Below, one piece after another: positions 47,775-57,934 of a stretch of DNA of 64,000 bases. Both the position numbers and the translations under genes were made by a program. The number at the start of each line of letters is the position of its first letter. The stretch's first letter is position 1. Below the pieces are notes generated by a model. That model had not been told where the DNA came from and did not search any database. It worked only from the letters and a program-made list of their open reading frames with translations. The DNA comes from Heliopora coerulea (taxonomy: Eukaryota; Cnidaria; Anthozoa; Scleralcyonacea; Helioporidae), in the NCBI GenBank assembly GCA_030142905.1, contig JASJOG010000077.1, forward strand, positions 1,419,001 through 1,483,000. Reading direction: 5' to 3'.

Positions 47775-49754
47775 TGCTAGATTAGCTTTTTCGAAGCCAA
47801 ATTTCTCGAATTTGGCTTTTTTTTTTTTCTTGATTGGCTTGGGAAAAAAGTTTTGGCATTTTGGCATTTTTTTTGCTTTTTAAATTATTCAAAGGAAGTT
47901 TCTAAAAATACTTGTGTACGAAGTTAAGAATTGCTGTACGAGGTTGCATGAGAAGGAGGATCATCCAGTTTTATTTCTGGCAAATCAGGATGCATAATAT
48001 TTAACCGATGAGGAAGTCGAGAATTCGACCAATGAAAACCCTTAGACTATACTTGTCTTTGCAGAGGTCTGGCCAGGTGCCCGGCATATAAATTTGAGCA
48101 TTTGAGTTACCTGGCGTTGTCGTTGCCTTGGGTTGTGACTCACAAACTGCAAGTTGCGCCTTTGAAAACCAAACATGCGTTAAGTGAAATGACTTCAAAA
48201 TGGAAAGAATCATACGATAGCGGAAGAAGATAAAATAAGGCATGTGAAAATAAGCATTCTTGGGTTACAAAAGCTTCAGACGGCACGGAAAGCGCGTTTT
48301 GTAAACTTTGCCATGTGTCCATTCAGCCAAGAGCATCCAATTTATGCAACCATGAAAAAAGTGCGAAACACCTTCAGCGAGTTAAACTATCCGCTAGCAC
48401 GAAGCCTCTTCAAGTTGCCCATGTCCCAAGAGTACGTGACGAAGTAAAGATCGCTGAAATTGAACTGGCCGTTACAATGGCTTGCCTCTCCGCAGCTCTG
48501 ACAATCGATCACCTTGACGAGATCATTTCTAGAAATGCAGCTGGAAGCAAACTTGAACACATTAAACTGCACAGATTTAAGTGCACTCAAATTTTAACCA
48601 AAGTTATCGCTCCAGCCCTGAAAGAAGAATTGATAACCGATGTCAAAGGAAAGAAATTCGCCTTAATTGTAGATGAGTCAACAGATGTTGCAACCACGAA
48701 ACATCTTTGCGTCATCGTACGATATTACAGTAACTCCCAAAAGAAGATTGTTACAGCATTTGTTAACTTAATTTCTGTGACGCGAACGTGTGCAAATGAT
48801 CTGATCGATGCCATTAAAGATTGTCTTGTGGGAATTCAGCTCAGAATAAAGGACTGCGTCGGCTTTGGTAGTAATGGTGCCTCAGTTATGGTGGGTGAAC
48901 ACGATTCCGTTTGGTTAAGAATAGTTGCTGTTGCTCCAAACTGTATCAAGATAAAATGCATCTGCCACTCTTCAGTACTATGTGTGAAGCATGCCTTCGA
49001 GAAACTCCCCTCAAGCCTTGGATTTCTTCTGGCCGAGATTCCCAAATGGTTCTCTAAAAGTACGGTACGAAGAGAAGATTTCAAGATGCTCTACAGTGTC
49101 ATGAATCCAGATGATGACTAGAAAGCATTTTTCGCGAAATATTCTACCACAAGATGGCTGGTGAGAGGGAAGGTTATATTCCGCATCTTGATGAATCGGG
49201 AAGAACTAAAGATCTACTTCGCTACAGCAGAGCCAGCGAGTACCCAAACTGCACGATACAAGGTACGTCTTATTCAGGAGATGCTTAACGATCAAATCAA
49301 CTACCTATATCTCCACTTTTTGTCACCTCTAATCACAGAGCTTGACCGGATGAACGCTTTCTTCCAAGCCACAGACGCTGACCCTGAAGAAATGCACAAA
49401 GAGCTCGCGGCACATAGCAAGAGTCTGCATGGCAGAGTTTTCAATGGGCAGGACAATCCACTACCAATAGAAGAAGTCGACTTTGGTGGAAAGTTTGAAT
49501 TCGAAGCAAAGAACTACATTTCTGCTCACTCAAACAAACCAGATGCTGAGGCTAAAGTTCGTGAAATGAAGAAGCGGTGCCTGACGTTCCTCCTCCGACT
49601 TGTGGAACAAGTCGACAAACGTTTGCCTGCAACACGCAACCTTTTCAAGGGTCTGAGCACCTTGCATCCACGCATGGTACTAGATGCCACAGCTAGAGCT
49701 CCATTTAATCAACTGCCTCTTGCTCACCTGAGAGAAACTGAAAGTAGTCTGTAA
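47775..49754 (+). mobile_element. hAT-type transposon, 3'-truncated
   Basis: A possible 5' end CAGGGTTGCTAGATTAGC lies at 47774. BED finger and transposase follow. The transposase stops at 49754 without the C-terminal dimerisation block, exactly where the Polinton-type element appears to begin, so the hAT was probably cut by that insertion. Confidence 0.5.
48240..49754 (+). pseudogene. BED-finger hAT transposase
   Basis: BED zinc finger in one frame near 48260-48365 (WVTKASDGTESAFCKLCHVS, then NLCNHEKSAKH), then the transposase body: FALIVDESTDVATTKHLCVI (catalytic Asp), CVGFGSNGASVMVG and KCICHSSVLCVKHAFEKLP. A TAG at 49119-49121 breaks the frame; 49161-49754 continues in the same frame with YKVRLIQEMLNDQINYLYLH. 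Similar to ZBED5-type hAT genes. Contains a nonsense stop and a missing C-terminus. Confidence 0.72.
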
Positions 49755-50225
49755 AGTGCCGATTCTAGCACATTTTCTGAATTTTAATGAGCTTTCTAAA
49801 ATTGATGACGTCATCACCAATTTTGAGTTATGACGACATCAGGTCATTCCCCAACCTGGTTTTTGATTGACAGATTCCGTGACGTCACACTTCCGGTTTT
49901 TACCTGTTTTTTACCAACTTGGGGAAATCCCCAAAAACTCAAAAATGTGCTAGAATTCCAAATTGTTTCAACACCAAAAATGTGCTAGAATTCCAACTTG
50001 AAAACAAATGAAAATTAAATTTTTGAAACAGAATATTTTGACAATTTCAAAATGTGACAAAAATCGGTTTTCCACATTTTGAAATTTTTCAAAGTTTCAA
50101 ATTTGGTTGAGATTTGGTCAAATCTTTCAAAGTGTCTTAGAGGGTTCAAAAACTTCACATTTTAGCTTCACATTTGTGAAACTTTTGTGCGAAAAATTAT
50201 TTGATTTGTGAAGATGTCTTACTCG
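49755..50225. repeat. Putative left terminal region of the Polinton-type element
   Basis: 470 non-coding bases between the hAT end and the PolB stop. Has two AAAAATGTGCTAGAATTCCA copies (near 49942 and 49976) and TGACGTCA-type palindromes at about 49804 and 49880. Polinton TIRs usually start AG and span some hundreds of bases; this fits but needs the other end. Confidence 0.4.
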
Positions 50226-53200
50226 TTAAGCATCAATCATTTCATTCATGTAATGACCATATGCAAGTGTTTCAATTTTATTTTCAAGTATTATTCTTTT
50301 ATCATCTTTTGTTGACAATGCAATTTTTTCAACACTTTCAGTATACAATTCATGATTTCGATGTCTTATTAAATTCATTTTTCTTATTTGTTCTTCTTCA
50401 GTAAATAAACAATGTTTATAATTTTGAAACGTTATATCTTTCTCAATAACATTTTTCTTAACACCTTTACATCTTTTTGACTCTTTTTCATCTTCACACA
50501 TTTTATAAGAATATAATTTTGCTCTCAACCCCACAAATTCTTCAATTTGTTTTCCACCACACTCATCTTTCATCATTCCAATTACTTTTTTGTTTAATCC
50601 AGTTTTTATTCCACTTTTATGTTCTTTTGGATAATTACTTGTGTCAAACATCTTTTCAACATCTGGTGAAATATCTTTATAAAAATCTTCGGTTTTAATC
50701 TCATACATTAAACTATCAGTGTCGGTAAATAATAATGATGCATTTTCACCATACTTTTTCTTAATATAATTATAATGAAAATCATACATTAAAGTCTTTG
50801 ATAAATCCAATATGCTCATTCCTAAATATATTGGTTTATCTAGTTTAATTTTACTCTTATGCATATGAATCGCAATTAGATTTTCAGAAAATATTGTTCT
50901 TTTACTAAAATTACTTTTTGAAAATAATTTTAATGCTTTTTCTTCTCTGTTAACCAATTGAATATCAACTCTGTTTCTAACATTTTCCATTGTTCTTCCA
51001 AACACAGAATTATTCATTAACTTGAAAAAATCTTTTTCAAAATCATTTTTTGCGCTTGTTTTCAGTTTTGTATTTAAATCAATATATTTTTTCATGAAAT
51101 CTTCTTCATGAAATTTAATACCTTTATGAATTCGTTTAATTTTTAATCCTAATTTTTCATATAACTTCAAGTTTTCACAATGCAAAACATATTTTTCTTT
51201 ATTATTCAAATTTGGAATTAATTTTTCAACATTACCAACCTTTAATCTTTCTGGTGCTAACGGATATTCATTGTGTAAATCATGTAAATTTTCAGGATAT
51301 TCTAAATCAACTTCTAATATACAACTATATTTTTTCCAATTTTCCAATTCTTTGTTTACCATCCATTTGAAATGACTCACAGGAAGTTTTTTGCTCATTG
51401 CCCAACCATATAAATTATTTGCATCCAAATAAGAAAGATAAACATTATCTTCTTCAGGATTATATTTTTTTTCCATATATTTATTATTAGCTTTTGCATA
51501 TCTTTTTGTGATTGTTGAAATTCCACCTCTTATTCCATTTTCAATCATTAAATACATTTGCGGATCAGATAATAATTCTAATTTAATTTCAGTAATTTTT
51601 AACATTGCATCCCATGCTAATCCAGGTGAAGTAAAGTACCATGCTGGGTCTAATTTATAATTTTGTTTACAAACTTTTCTAAAATTTTCAAAAATATCAG
51701 TTAATAAAATTACATCAGTTTTCAAATATAAATCATGATATTCTCTCATATTTTTAATATTAAATTTTTCCCAAACATTTTTCGCATGTTTATAATCTTC
51801 TTCACTTATATTTTCATCATTTAATTTAGAATAAAATTCTCCAATATCAGGTTATTTTTCTTCTTTCAATTTTTCAATATTATCAAACCAATCATATGGA
51901 AAAACTCCTTTTCTAGTTAATAATTCTCTTTGTTCTTCATTTTTATAAAATTTCTTCAAAATATTCATTTCATCTTTATCTAAATTATTAACTAAATTTG
52001 ATAAACTACTTTGCATAAATTTAAAACTATCAATAAATCTAATTTGTTTTTTAACATTAATAATTTCTTTGATTTTATACTTTGGGTTTTCACTGGTTTC
52101 ACTGGTTGATGGTAATTCTTCACATTCAATAATATTATCTCTACATTTACTTTGAAGTTGTTTTCCTGTAATTATTTTTATAGATTCAAACTTATCAACA
52201 ATAATTTCTTTTGTAAATGAAATATATTTCTCCTCAGTGTTGGGTATACAATTAATTTCACCTTCTGAAACACCTAGATTTTTTATAAACAAATGACTAT
52301 CATGATTTTGTAAATTATGAAATATAACTGGAATAAATTTTGGTTTTTTCATTTGTGTATTACAACTAATACATGCAGCACCTCGATATTTTCCAGTAAA
52401 ATGACAATGATCTCTAACTTTGTCTGTGAAATTGGTTCTTTTCGTTTCTTTTTCTTTTTCTTTTTCTTCGTTTTCTTTTTCATTTTCTTTTCCTTTTTCT
52501 CTGTCTTCAAAATATTTTTTAAATTCTTCTGCACTAATTTTATCGTCCATAAATAATTTATCCATCTTTTCAAATTCATCACATTCATCATATTCATCAC
52601 ATTCATCACATTCATCATTTTTTTCAGATTTTTCTTCTGCTTTTCCAAATACACACCTGCATGCATAACATTTCTCAGCTCTTCTAAGATCTGTTTTATC
52701 CTTTTCACTTAATATTATCTTTTTTTGGAAATTTAAATTGCTCATGTATTTTTTTAATATTATTTTCTAAACTTTCTACAAATTTTAAAGAAATATCTTC
52801 ACCAGGTTTTTTGGTATATTTTAATAATTTTGGTTTAAATAAATTATCATCAAAACATTTTATCAAATAACAATATCCAGATGGTTCATGTTTTTGAAAT
52901 TGTTTTGTATTATCTCCAATATTTTTATCCTCACATTTTAAATTACATTCAAAATCTGCATAAATTACAAATGGAATATCATGCATTTTTTGATAATTTT
53001 TAAAATATAATTTTTCTCCTTTATTTGGATAAACAGTTTTTCCACATTCATATTTTGAGCAATATTCTAAATGATTTTTAAGAGTTTGTTCAGTTCTAAA
53101 ATGTTGTAAACAATAATTACAAACAAGTATTTTTTTTGGTTTTTACTAGATTGACTTGAAAACAATCTACTCATATTTTTAATTAAACAATAATGTTTAT

Positions 53201-54281
53201 CTCCATTTTCATTAGTTATTAATAATATATTTACATGTGATTCTGGATTTTCAACCTTACTAACTCTCAAAGGAAAAATTTCATGATTTTTATTTCCAAA
53301 TCTTTTTTCTTCATTATATCCAAATAAATTAATTGCAATGTTATTATTTTTTTCAAATTTATCAATATCAGAAAATCCACATGGGAAATTAATATCTTTT
53401 ATATTAAAACTTTCAGCTTTCTTTTTTAACATTTTTGTAATTCTTCCAGGATTTTTTAAATTAGGATTAGTTTTCAAAAGTTCACTTATTACAACACACC
53501 ACAATAAACACTTTTGATCATCATTTTCTGGATTGATAATTGCTTTTTTATCTTTTAAAAACTCTGGTAAAGGAATAAAAGAAGATGCAAGTAATCGTTT
53601 AATTTCATTAATATTTAAAATTATTTTCAATCCTTTGTGAAATTTCCATAAGCTTGAATTTTTTAAAAATTCTTCAAAACTCAAAATAATTTTTTGTGTC
53701 ATTTTTTCATATATTTCGTCAAAATTATTTCCATCAAAAATTTCTTCATAATAACTATGAAAATGAGCATTGTCTGTGGTTTGTTCTCCTGTTGCTGGAT
53801 TTGTTTTTGACATCAAACACACAAGAGTTATTTGTTGTTTTGTGCTTGGATATTTTTTGAATTTTTTAATTACCAATGGTTTTATTTTTTTCAATAGACT
53901 TAAAGGATCATATAAAGATAATTCAAATTTTTCCAAATTCAATTCATATCTTTTCGTCACATTAAGAGCTTCTTTATCCAATTTAAATTTTGCAGCTGGG
54001 GTGGAAACTTTACCTTGTATTTTGTTAAATATATCTAAAACATTATCTTTTAGATGATTATACCAATTTGTTATTTTTTCTTTGTTATTCCTCAAGGGAT
54101 CCAGGGGGGTGTATTTATCAAATAAATTAAGTATTTTTTCTTTAGTCTTGTTAAATAAATCATTTGCTTTTTCTTTTGAGTTTTCAACCAAATTATTAAT
54201 TTTTAAATATTTTTTTGGTTTTAATAAAGGAGTATTAATATTTGGAACATCTTCGTCCAATAAATTTCTCGTTGTATTCAT
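50226..54281 (-). pseudogene. polB: Protein-primed family B DNA polymerase, broken by frameshifts and one stop
   Basis: Five pieces on the minus strand. 54281-about 53150: N-terminal region ending in NPENDDQKCLLWCVVISELL, SHVNILLITNENGDKHYCLI. 52986-52715: IPFVIYADFECNL (Exo I, Asp near 52956). 52715-51852: an acidic repeat, then VRDHCHFTGKYRGAACISCN, a His/Cys endonuclease-VII-like block, and FHNLQNHDSHLFIKNLG (Exo II). 51749-50226: REYHDLYLKTDVILLTDIF (Exo III), YLSYLDANNLYGWAMSKKLP (motif A, near 51425), KLMNNSVFGRTMEN (motif B) and LLFTDTDSLMYEI (motif C, near 50720). Breaks: frameshifts near 53150 and 52715, both beside T runs, and an in-frame TAA at 51852-51854. All catalytic motifs remain. 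T-run indels could be sequencing errors. Confidence 0.85.
52430..52620 (-). repeat. Low-complexity acidic repeat inside PolB
   Basis: Short repeats encode DECDECDEYDECDEFEKMD and EKENEKENEEKEKEKE between the exonuclease motifs. Such Glu/Lys-rich runs are not part of the usual PolB domain order; may be an insertion of host-like simple sequence. Confidence 0.55.
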
Positions 54282-54385
54282 TCTTTATTTATATATATAT
54301 TTTTTTTTAAAGTTAAAAAATAATTAAAAAAACAATTTTGTTCATGATTGGTCACGTGACTATATTGAAAAAAAATTATGAATGA

Positions 54386-54673
54386 TTACTCAATCTTAGT
54401 AAAAACAAAAATATTAAATAATGGAGGATCTATTTTTGGTTGAGGTTTTAAAATAAGATGATAATGCATATAAATTTTTTCATCATTCTGGTAATCAACT
54501 TCAAAATCAGAAAAATAACAATCTTTTTCTTTATAATTTATTGTAAATTCAGTATGTGGTAATATTTCTTCTCTGCTAAGTTTAATAATTTCTTTGATAA
54601 AAGTATTATACATATTACTTTTTGTATATTTATAATTTTTTGGTACAAGTATTTCAATAATTGTTGATGACAT
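54386..54673 (-). CDS. Hypothetical 95-aa protein
   Basis: Start ATG at 54673 is preceded by TATATAATAAAAAAGAG. No family recognised; beta-rich composition with KDCYFSDFEVDYQNDEKIYM. Intact frame, placed between PolB and the NUMOD-like gene. Confidence 0.5.
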   Translation of the reverse strand: MSSTIIEILVPKNYKYTKSNMYNTFIKEIIKLSREEILPHTEFTINYKEKDCYFSDFEVDYQNDEKIYMHYHLILKPQPKIDPPLFNIFVFTKIE

Positions 54674-54737
54674 CTCTTTTTTTATTATATATAAATTTTC
54701 CTTTAAACAAAAAATTTTTAAAAAAAATCAAAATTTT

Positions 54738-55085
54738 TCAACAGTTATAAAAAACCAAAAATGTTTGTCCATTAATTTCCAAATCTTTTTTTCTTTTTAT
54801 TCTATGTTTAATACTTTCTGCATTCATATTAAAATTTTTTGCAGCAGATCTAAGACTTTTAAAATTTAAGATTTCACCTGTTTCACTGTTTATAACTATT
54901 ACTGGGATTGGATTTTTCAATTTTTCTCTACAATATTTCTCATACTTTTCATTTGGTTTGCTAATTTCAAATCTCAGCATTTCTTCAAGTTGATTTTTTG
55001 TGTATATTTTATAATATTTTATTTTTCTTTCTCTTGCAATATTCCACAATTGTTTAAATGTTTTTGTTGGTAATGGTCTTCCATT
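54738..55085 (-). pseudogene. NUMOD-like HTH protein with a damaged start
   Basis: The frame to 54738 includes PIPVIVINSETGEILNFKSL and SAAKNFNMNAESIKHRIKRK, the pattern of NUMOD1/intron-encoded-nuclease-type helix-turn-helix modules, then INGQTFLVFYNC. Coding similarity starts upstream of the first in-frame start-like codon at 55049, and the ATG after TATATAAATAA near 55095 is one base out of frame, so a single-base deletion near the start is likely. No nuclease domain is attached, so it is more a DNA-binding protein than a homing enzyme. Confidence 0.5.
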
Positions 55086-55119
55086 TATTTATATAATTCT
55101 TTTATTTAAAGAAAAATTT

Positions 55120-55551
55120 TTAAATAAATTTATAAACTACATAACCACCTGAAATCCCAACAAGAAAAAAAGCAACATTTTGATATTCTTTCATTTCATC
55201 AGAAGGTTCATAATAATCTTTTAATTTTGGTGGTTCCCTGTCATTTTCTTCATTTTCTTCATTTTCAAGAGATTTTAAACGATTATTAATTTCAGCAAGA
55301 TTTTTCAAAGACATGTTTGTCTCATTTATATCAGCATTTGCATCAGATAATTGTTGTCTTAATTTTTCAATTTCTTCTTTTCTTTTTGCTTGCTCCTCAT
55401 ACCATTTTTCCTTTGCTTCACTAAGTTTTTCCATTGCTTCATTATGTCTTTTTATCTCTTTTTCATATCCAGAATGATTTAATTTTGAAAATAAAAATCC
55501 AGCACCTGCAAAAGCAACTGCATTAAATAATCCACCAACTACTGTTTCCAT
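55120..55551 (-). CDS. Small membrane/coiled-coil protein B
   Basis: 143 aa. N-terminal hydrophobic helix (FNAVAFAGAGFLF), a long charged coiled coil (EKEIKRHNEAMEKLSEAKEK to RQQLSDANADINETNMSL), an acidic spacer and a C-terminal helix (VAFFLVGISGGYVVYKFI). ATG at 55551 is preceded by TATAAATAA. Homologous to the SINE-split gene at 1848-2402 in the left element. Function unknown; probably membrane-associated. Confidence 0.72.
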   Translation of the reverse strand: METVVGGLFNAVAFAGAGFLFSKLNHSGYEKEIKRHNEAMEKLSEAKEKWYEEQAKRKEEIEKLRQQLSDANADINETNMSLKNLAEINNRLKSLENEENEENDREPPKLKDYYEPSDEMKEYQNVAFFLVGISGGYVVYKFI

Positions 55552-55560
55552 TTATTTATA
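55552..55560 (-). promoter_or_regulatory. TATAAATAA start-abutting motif
   Basis: Directly precedes the ATG at 55551, giving TAAATG as in poxvirus-type late promoters. Confidence 0.55.
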
Positions 55561-55573
55561 CATTTTTTCTATT

Positions 55574-55807
55574 TTATGATTTGAAAGGATCAGAAGGAAT
55601 CCATTTCTTATCTTGTGCATATTTAACTGCAAGCGATGATAAACCCACAGCTGCTGCAAGTTTTAAAGTAGGAACTAAACTAGATGGAGTTGATAAACCA
55701 TCACTAATTACTTTTCTTGATATCATTCCAACTCCAACAGCACCCAATGTAATTATTGTAGAATCATATAATTCATTCATAACTTCTTTTCTATTCATTT
55801 CACCCAT
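55574..55807 (-). CDS. Small membrane protein A
   Basis: 77 aa, MGEMNRKEVMNELYDSTIIT then two Gly/Ala-rich hydrophobic segments and KYAQDKKWIPSDPFKS. ATG at 55807 preceded by TATATAAATAA. Homologue of 1582-1821, here unbroken. Lies just upstream of gene B in the same order as in the left element (A then B in transcription order). Confidence 0.72.
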   Translation of the reverse strand: MGEMNRKEVMNELYDSTIITLGAVGVGMISRKVISDGLSTPSSLVPTLKLAAAVGLSSLAVKYAQDKKWIPSDPFKS

Positions 55808-55818
55808 TTATTTATATA
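55808..55818 (-). promoter_or_regulatory. TATATAAATAA start-abutting motif
   Basis: Directly precedes the ATG at 55807; forms TAAATG. Confidence 0.55.
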
Positions 55819-55838
55819 CATAAAAAAATTTTTTAAAC

Positions 55839-56270
55839 TTACAGGTTTTCAATAGAACACGACGGGTTTATTTTAAACTCATGACCTTCCTTCTTTCTTA
55901 GCTTAGTTTCACCGTCTTTTTCTTGTTTTTGCTGTTGATTCGCTGAATCTTCGTTTTGGTGAAGCATTTCTTGGTCTCTTTTGTCTTTTTTATATGCAAA
56001 GTATAATCCTCCCAACGCAGCAGCAACTCCCACAACCCCAATCAAATATCCCAAAGTGGAAGGTTCAACGCCAAAGGTGTAATTATTTATTTCTTCACCG
56101 ACCCCGTTTTCTTCGCTTTGTTGTCTAGAATTTTCTTCGCTCCGCTGTCTTGCTTTTCTTTCTTTTGCTTCTCTTGAAATTTTAGCCAATCTTTTTCCCA
56201 ATTCCACTTTTCTTGGATCTTTTGCTTTAACAGATTTTTCAACTGCTGTTACTTTATTTTCTTCACTCAT
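55839..56270 (-). CDS. Basic single-pass membrane protein
   Basis: 143 aa. Basic N-terminal part (DPRKVELGKRLAKISREAKE, RKARQ), a membrane helix (TLGYLIGVVGVAAALGGLYF), and a charged Gln/Lys-rich tail. ATG at 56270 preceded by TTATAAATAA. Small basic proteins with a membrane anchor recur in Polinton-type elements; the role (core or membrane) is not known. Confidence 0.6.
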   Translation of the reverse strand: MSEENKVTAVEKSVKAKDPRKVELGKRLAKISREAKERKARQRSEENSRQQSEENGVGEEINNYTFGVEPSTLGYLIGVVGVAAALGGLYFAYKKDKRDQEMLHQNEDSANQQQKQEKDGETKLRKKEGHEFKINPSCSIENL

Positions 56271-56280
56271 TTATTTATAA
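56271..56280 (-). promoter_or_regulatory. TTATAAATAA start-abutting motif
   Basis: Directly precedes the ATG at 56270; forms TAAATG. Confidence 0.55.
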
Positions 56281-56880
56281 TTTTTTTTTTATTCAAAATT
56301 TATTCAAACAGCGATCGACTGAAGGTCTCAGCAGTGAAGCTGCAAGCTGAGCGCAAGCGTTATTTACAATTTATTCAAAATTTATTTAAAATTATTTATT
56401 TAAAATTATTTATTTAAAATTTATTTAAATAAAATTTATTTACAATTTATTTAAAATTTATTCAAAGTTATTTATAAATAAAAGTAAATAAAAGTCAAGT
56501 AAATTTTAAATAACATTTGTGGTTATTAAAAATTTATTCAAAATTATTTATAAATAAAATTAAATAAAAGTCAAGTAAATTTTAAATAACATTTGTGGTT
56601 ATTCAAAATTTATTTACAATTTATTTACAATTTATTTAAAATTTATTCAAACAGCGATCGACCGAAGGTCTCAGCAGCGAAGCTGCAAGCTGAGCGCAAG
56701 CGTTATTTATAAATAAAATGAAATAAAAGTCAAGTAAATTTTAAATAACATTTGTGGTTATTTAAAATTTATTCAAACAGCATCAAAGCTGCAAGCTGAG
56801 CGCAAGCGTTATCGCAAGCGTTATCGCAAGCGTTATCGCAAGCGTTATTGCAAGCGTTATCGCAAGCGTTCAAAATGTAT
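56281..56880. repeat. Repeat-rich intergenic region
   Basis: 600 bases with no gene. Contains interleaved repeats: AAAGTCAAGTAAATTTTAAA followed by TAACATTTGTGGTTAT (three times), CAGCGATCGAcCGAAGGTCT followed by CAAGCTGAGCGCAAGCGTTA (two to three times), TTTATTxAAAATTTATT words throughout, and a tandem of GCGTTATCGCAA (56803-56870). G/C-rich inserts contrast with the A/T-rich element. Confidence 0.8.
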
Positions 56881-56887
56881 TCAAAAT

Positions 56888-57919
56888 TTATTTAGTTATA
56901 TATTTTAATATTTCATCTTCGTCAAAGTCAACACCATATTTTTTACAAAGAAGATAATGGTTTAAAACAATTTCTGGGTATTTCATTTTTCTTGTCGAAA
57001 CATATACATATAATATTTCTCCATCCATTTTTCCGTGGTCTTTATTTTTTGATCCAAGATAAAATTTCATATTTGGAGTGTGATACTTTCTAGCATTTGT
57101 ATAGAAAGAAACAATTTCTTTTCCATTCACATAAAGATTTCCTTTTTTATCGCCACCGATGTTACCTTGATCCCAATGAACAGAAAGACATATTAATTTG
57201 TTTATTTGAGTTGCATTTGCTTTCAATTGCCATCTGCTATCTAAAATTGAATACGTGGATGAATTTGTGATATATAATAATGAATTATGATAAGAAATAC
57301 CAAAATTAAAAGGAGTTGGTTGACTTACTGTTTCATTATCTATGATTTTAAACAACGACACCTCATTGTTAGACGAATTTAATGATTTTAAACCATATAC
57401 AAAGTAAAAATTCAAGTATTGATAGCTTAAAATATTTTCTTCACAAGTTAAATGTAAATTGTTGCTGTTTGATCCAAGACCAGTGTGGTATTGGACACAA
57501 TAAAAATTATTATTAATTGTGGATTTTTTGAAAAATGGTTGTTTGTTTGTATCATCTTGTTTGAAATTAAAATCTTTTTTTCTTGACAAATTCAAAAGTT
57601 TTTCAACCTTTTTATTGCTTCCAGTATATTCTATATAATTATCATCATCTTTCACATCAAAAATTCCTTCATCATCCATTTGTAAATTATAAATATTTGC
57701 AACCGTATTTGCCAATGAAAAATTTGTCACATATTTTTTAGTTGCAACATGATGATCAGAAGATGGGGTATAATTTGCTGCATGAAGAATATGATGATTT
57801 CCCATATCCAAATCCCCAGTCATTGTTCCTCCTGTTTTTGATAATTTTTTATCAAATTCATTTAAAATGAAATTTTTTCTTTTTGAGCTAAAATCATCAT
57901 CATTAAATATAACACTCAT
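56888..57919 (-). CDS. Tail-fibre-like / LamG-like protein 1
   Basis: 343 aa, ATG at 57919. Near residue 29 SKTGGTMTGDLDMGNHHI, and ATKKYVTNFS, are the T-GGTMTG-[DN]-[LI]-[DN]-MG pattern of phage tail fibres. The C-terminal half looks like a concanavalin/LamG-type fold: KLICLSVHWDQGNIGGDKKG, LYVNGKEIVSF, PNMKFYLGSK, IVLNHYLLCKKYGVDF. The likely role is host-receptor binding on a virion spike. Fold assignment is from pattern only. Confidence 0.6.
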   Translation of the reverse strand: MSVIFNDDDFSSKRKNFILNEFDKKLSKTGGTMTGDLDMGNHHILHAANYTPSSDHHVATKKYVTNFSLANTVANIYNLQMDDEGIFDVKDDDNYIEYTGSNKKVEKLLNLSRKKDFNFKQDDTNKQPFFKKSTINNNFYCVQYHTGLGSNSNNLHLTCEENILSYQYLNFYFVYGLKSLNSSNNEVSLFKIIDNETVSQPTPFNFGISYHNSLLYITNSSTYSILDSRWQLKANATQINKLICLSVHWDQGNIGGDKKGNLYVNGKEIVSFYTNARKYHTPNMKFYLGSKNKDHGKMDGEILYVYVSTRKMKYPEIVLNHYLLCKKYGVDFDEDEILKYITK

Positions 57920-57934
57920 TTATTTTATATATTT
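57920..57934 (-). promoter_or_regulatory. AATATATAAAATAA start-abutting motif
   Basis: Directly precedes the ATG at 57919; forms TAAATG. Confidence 0.5.
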
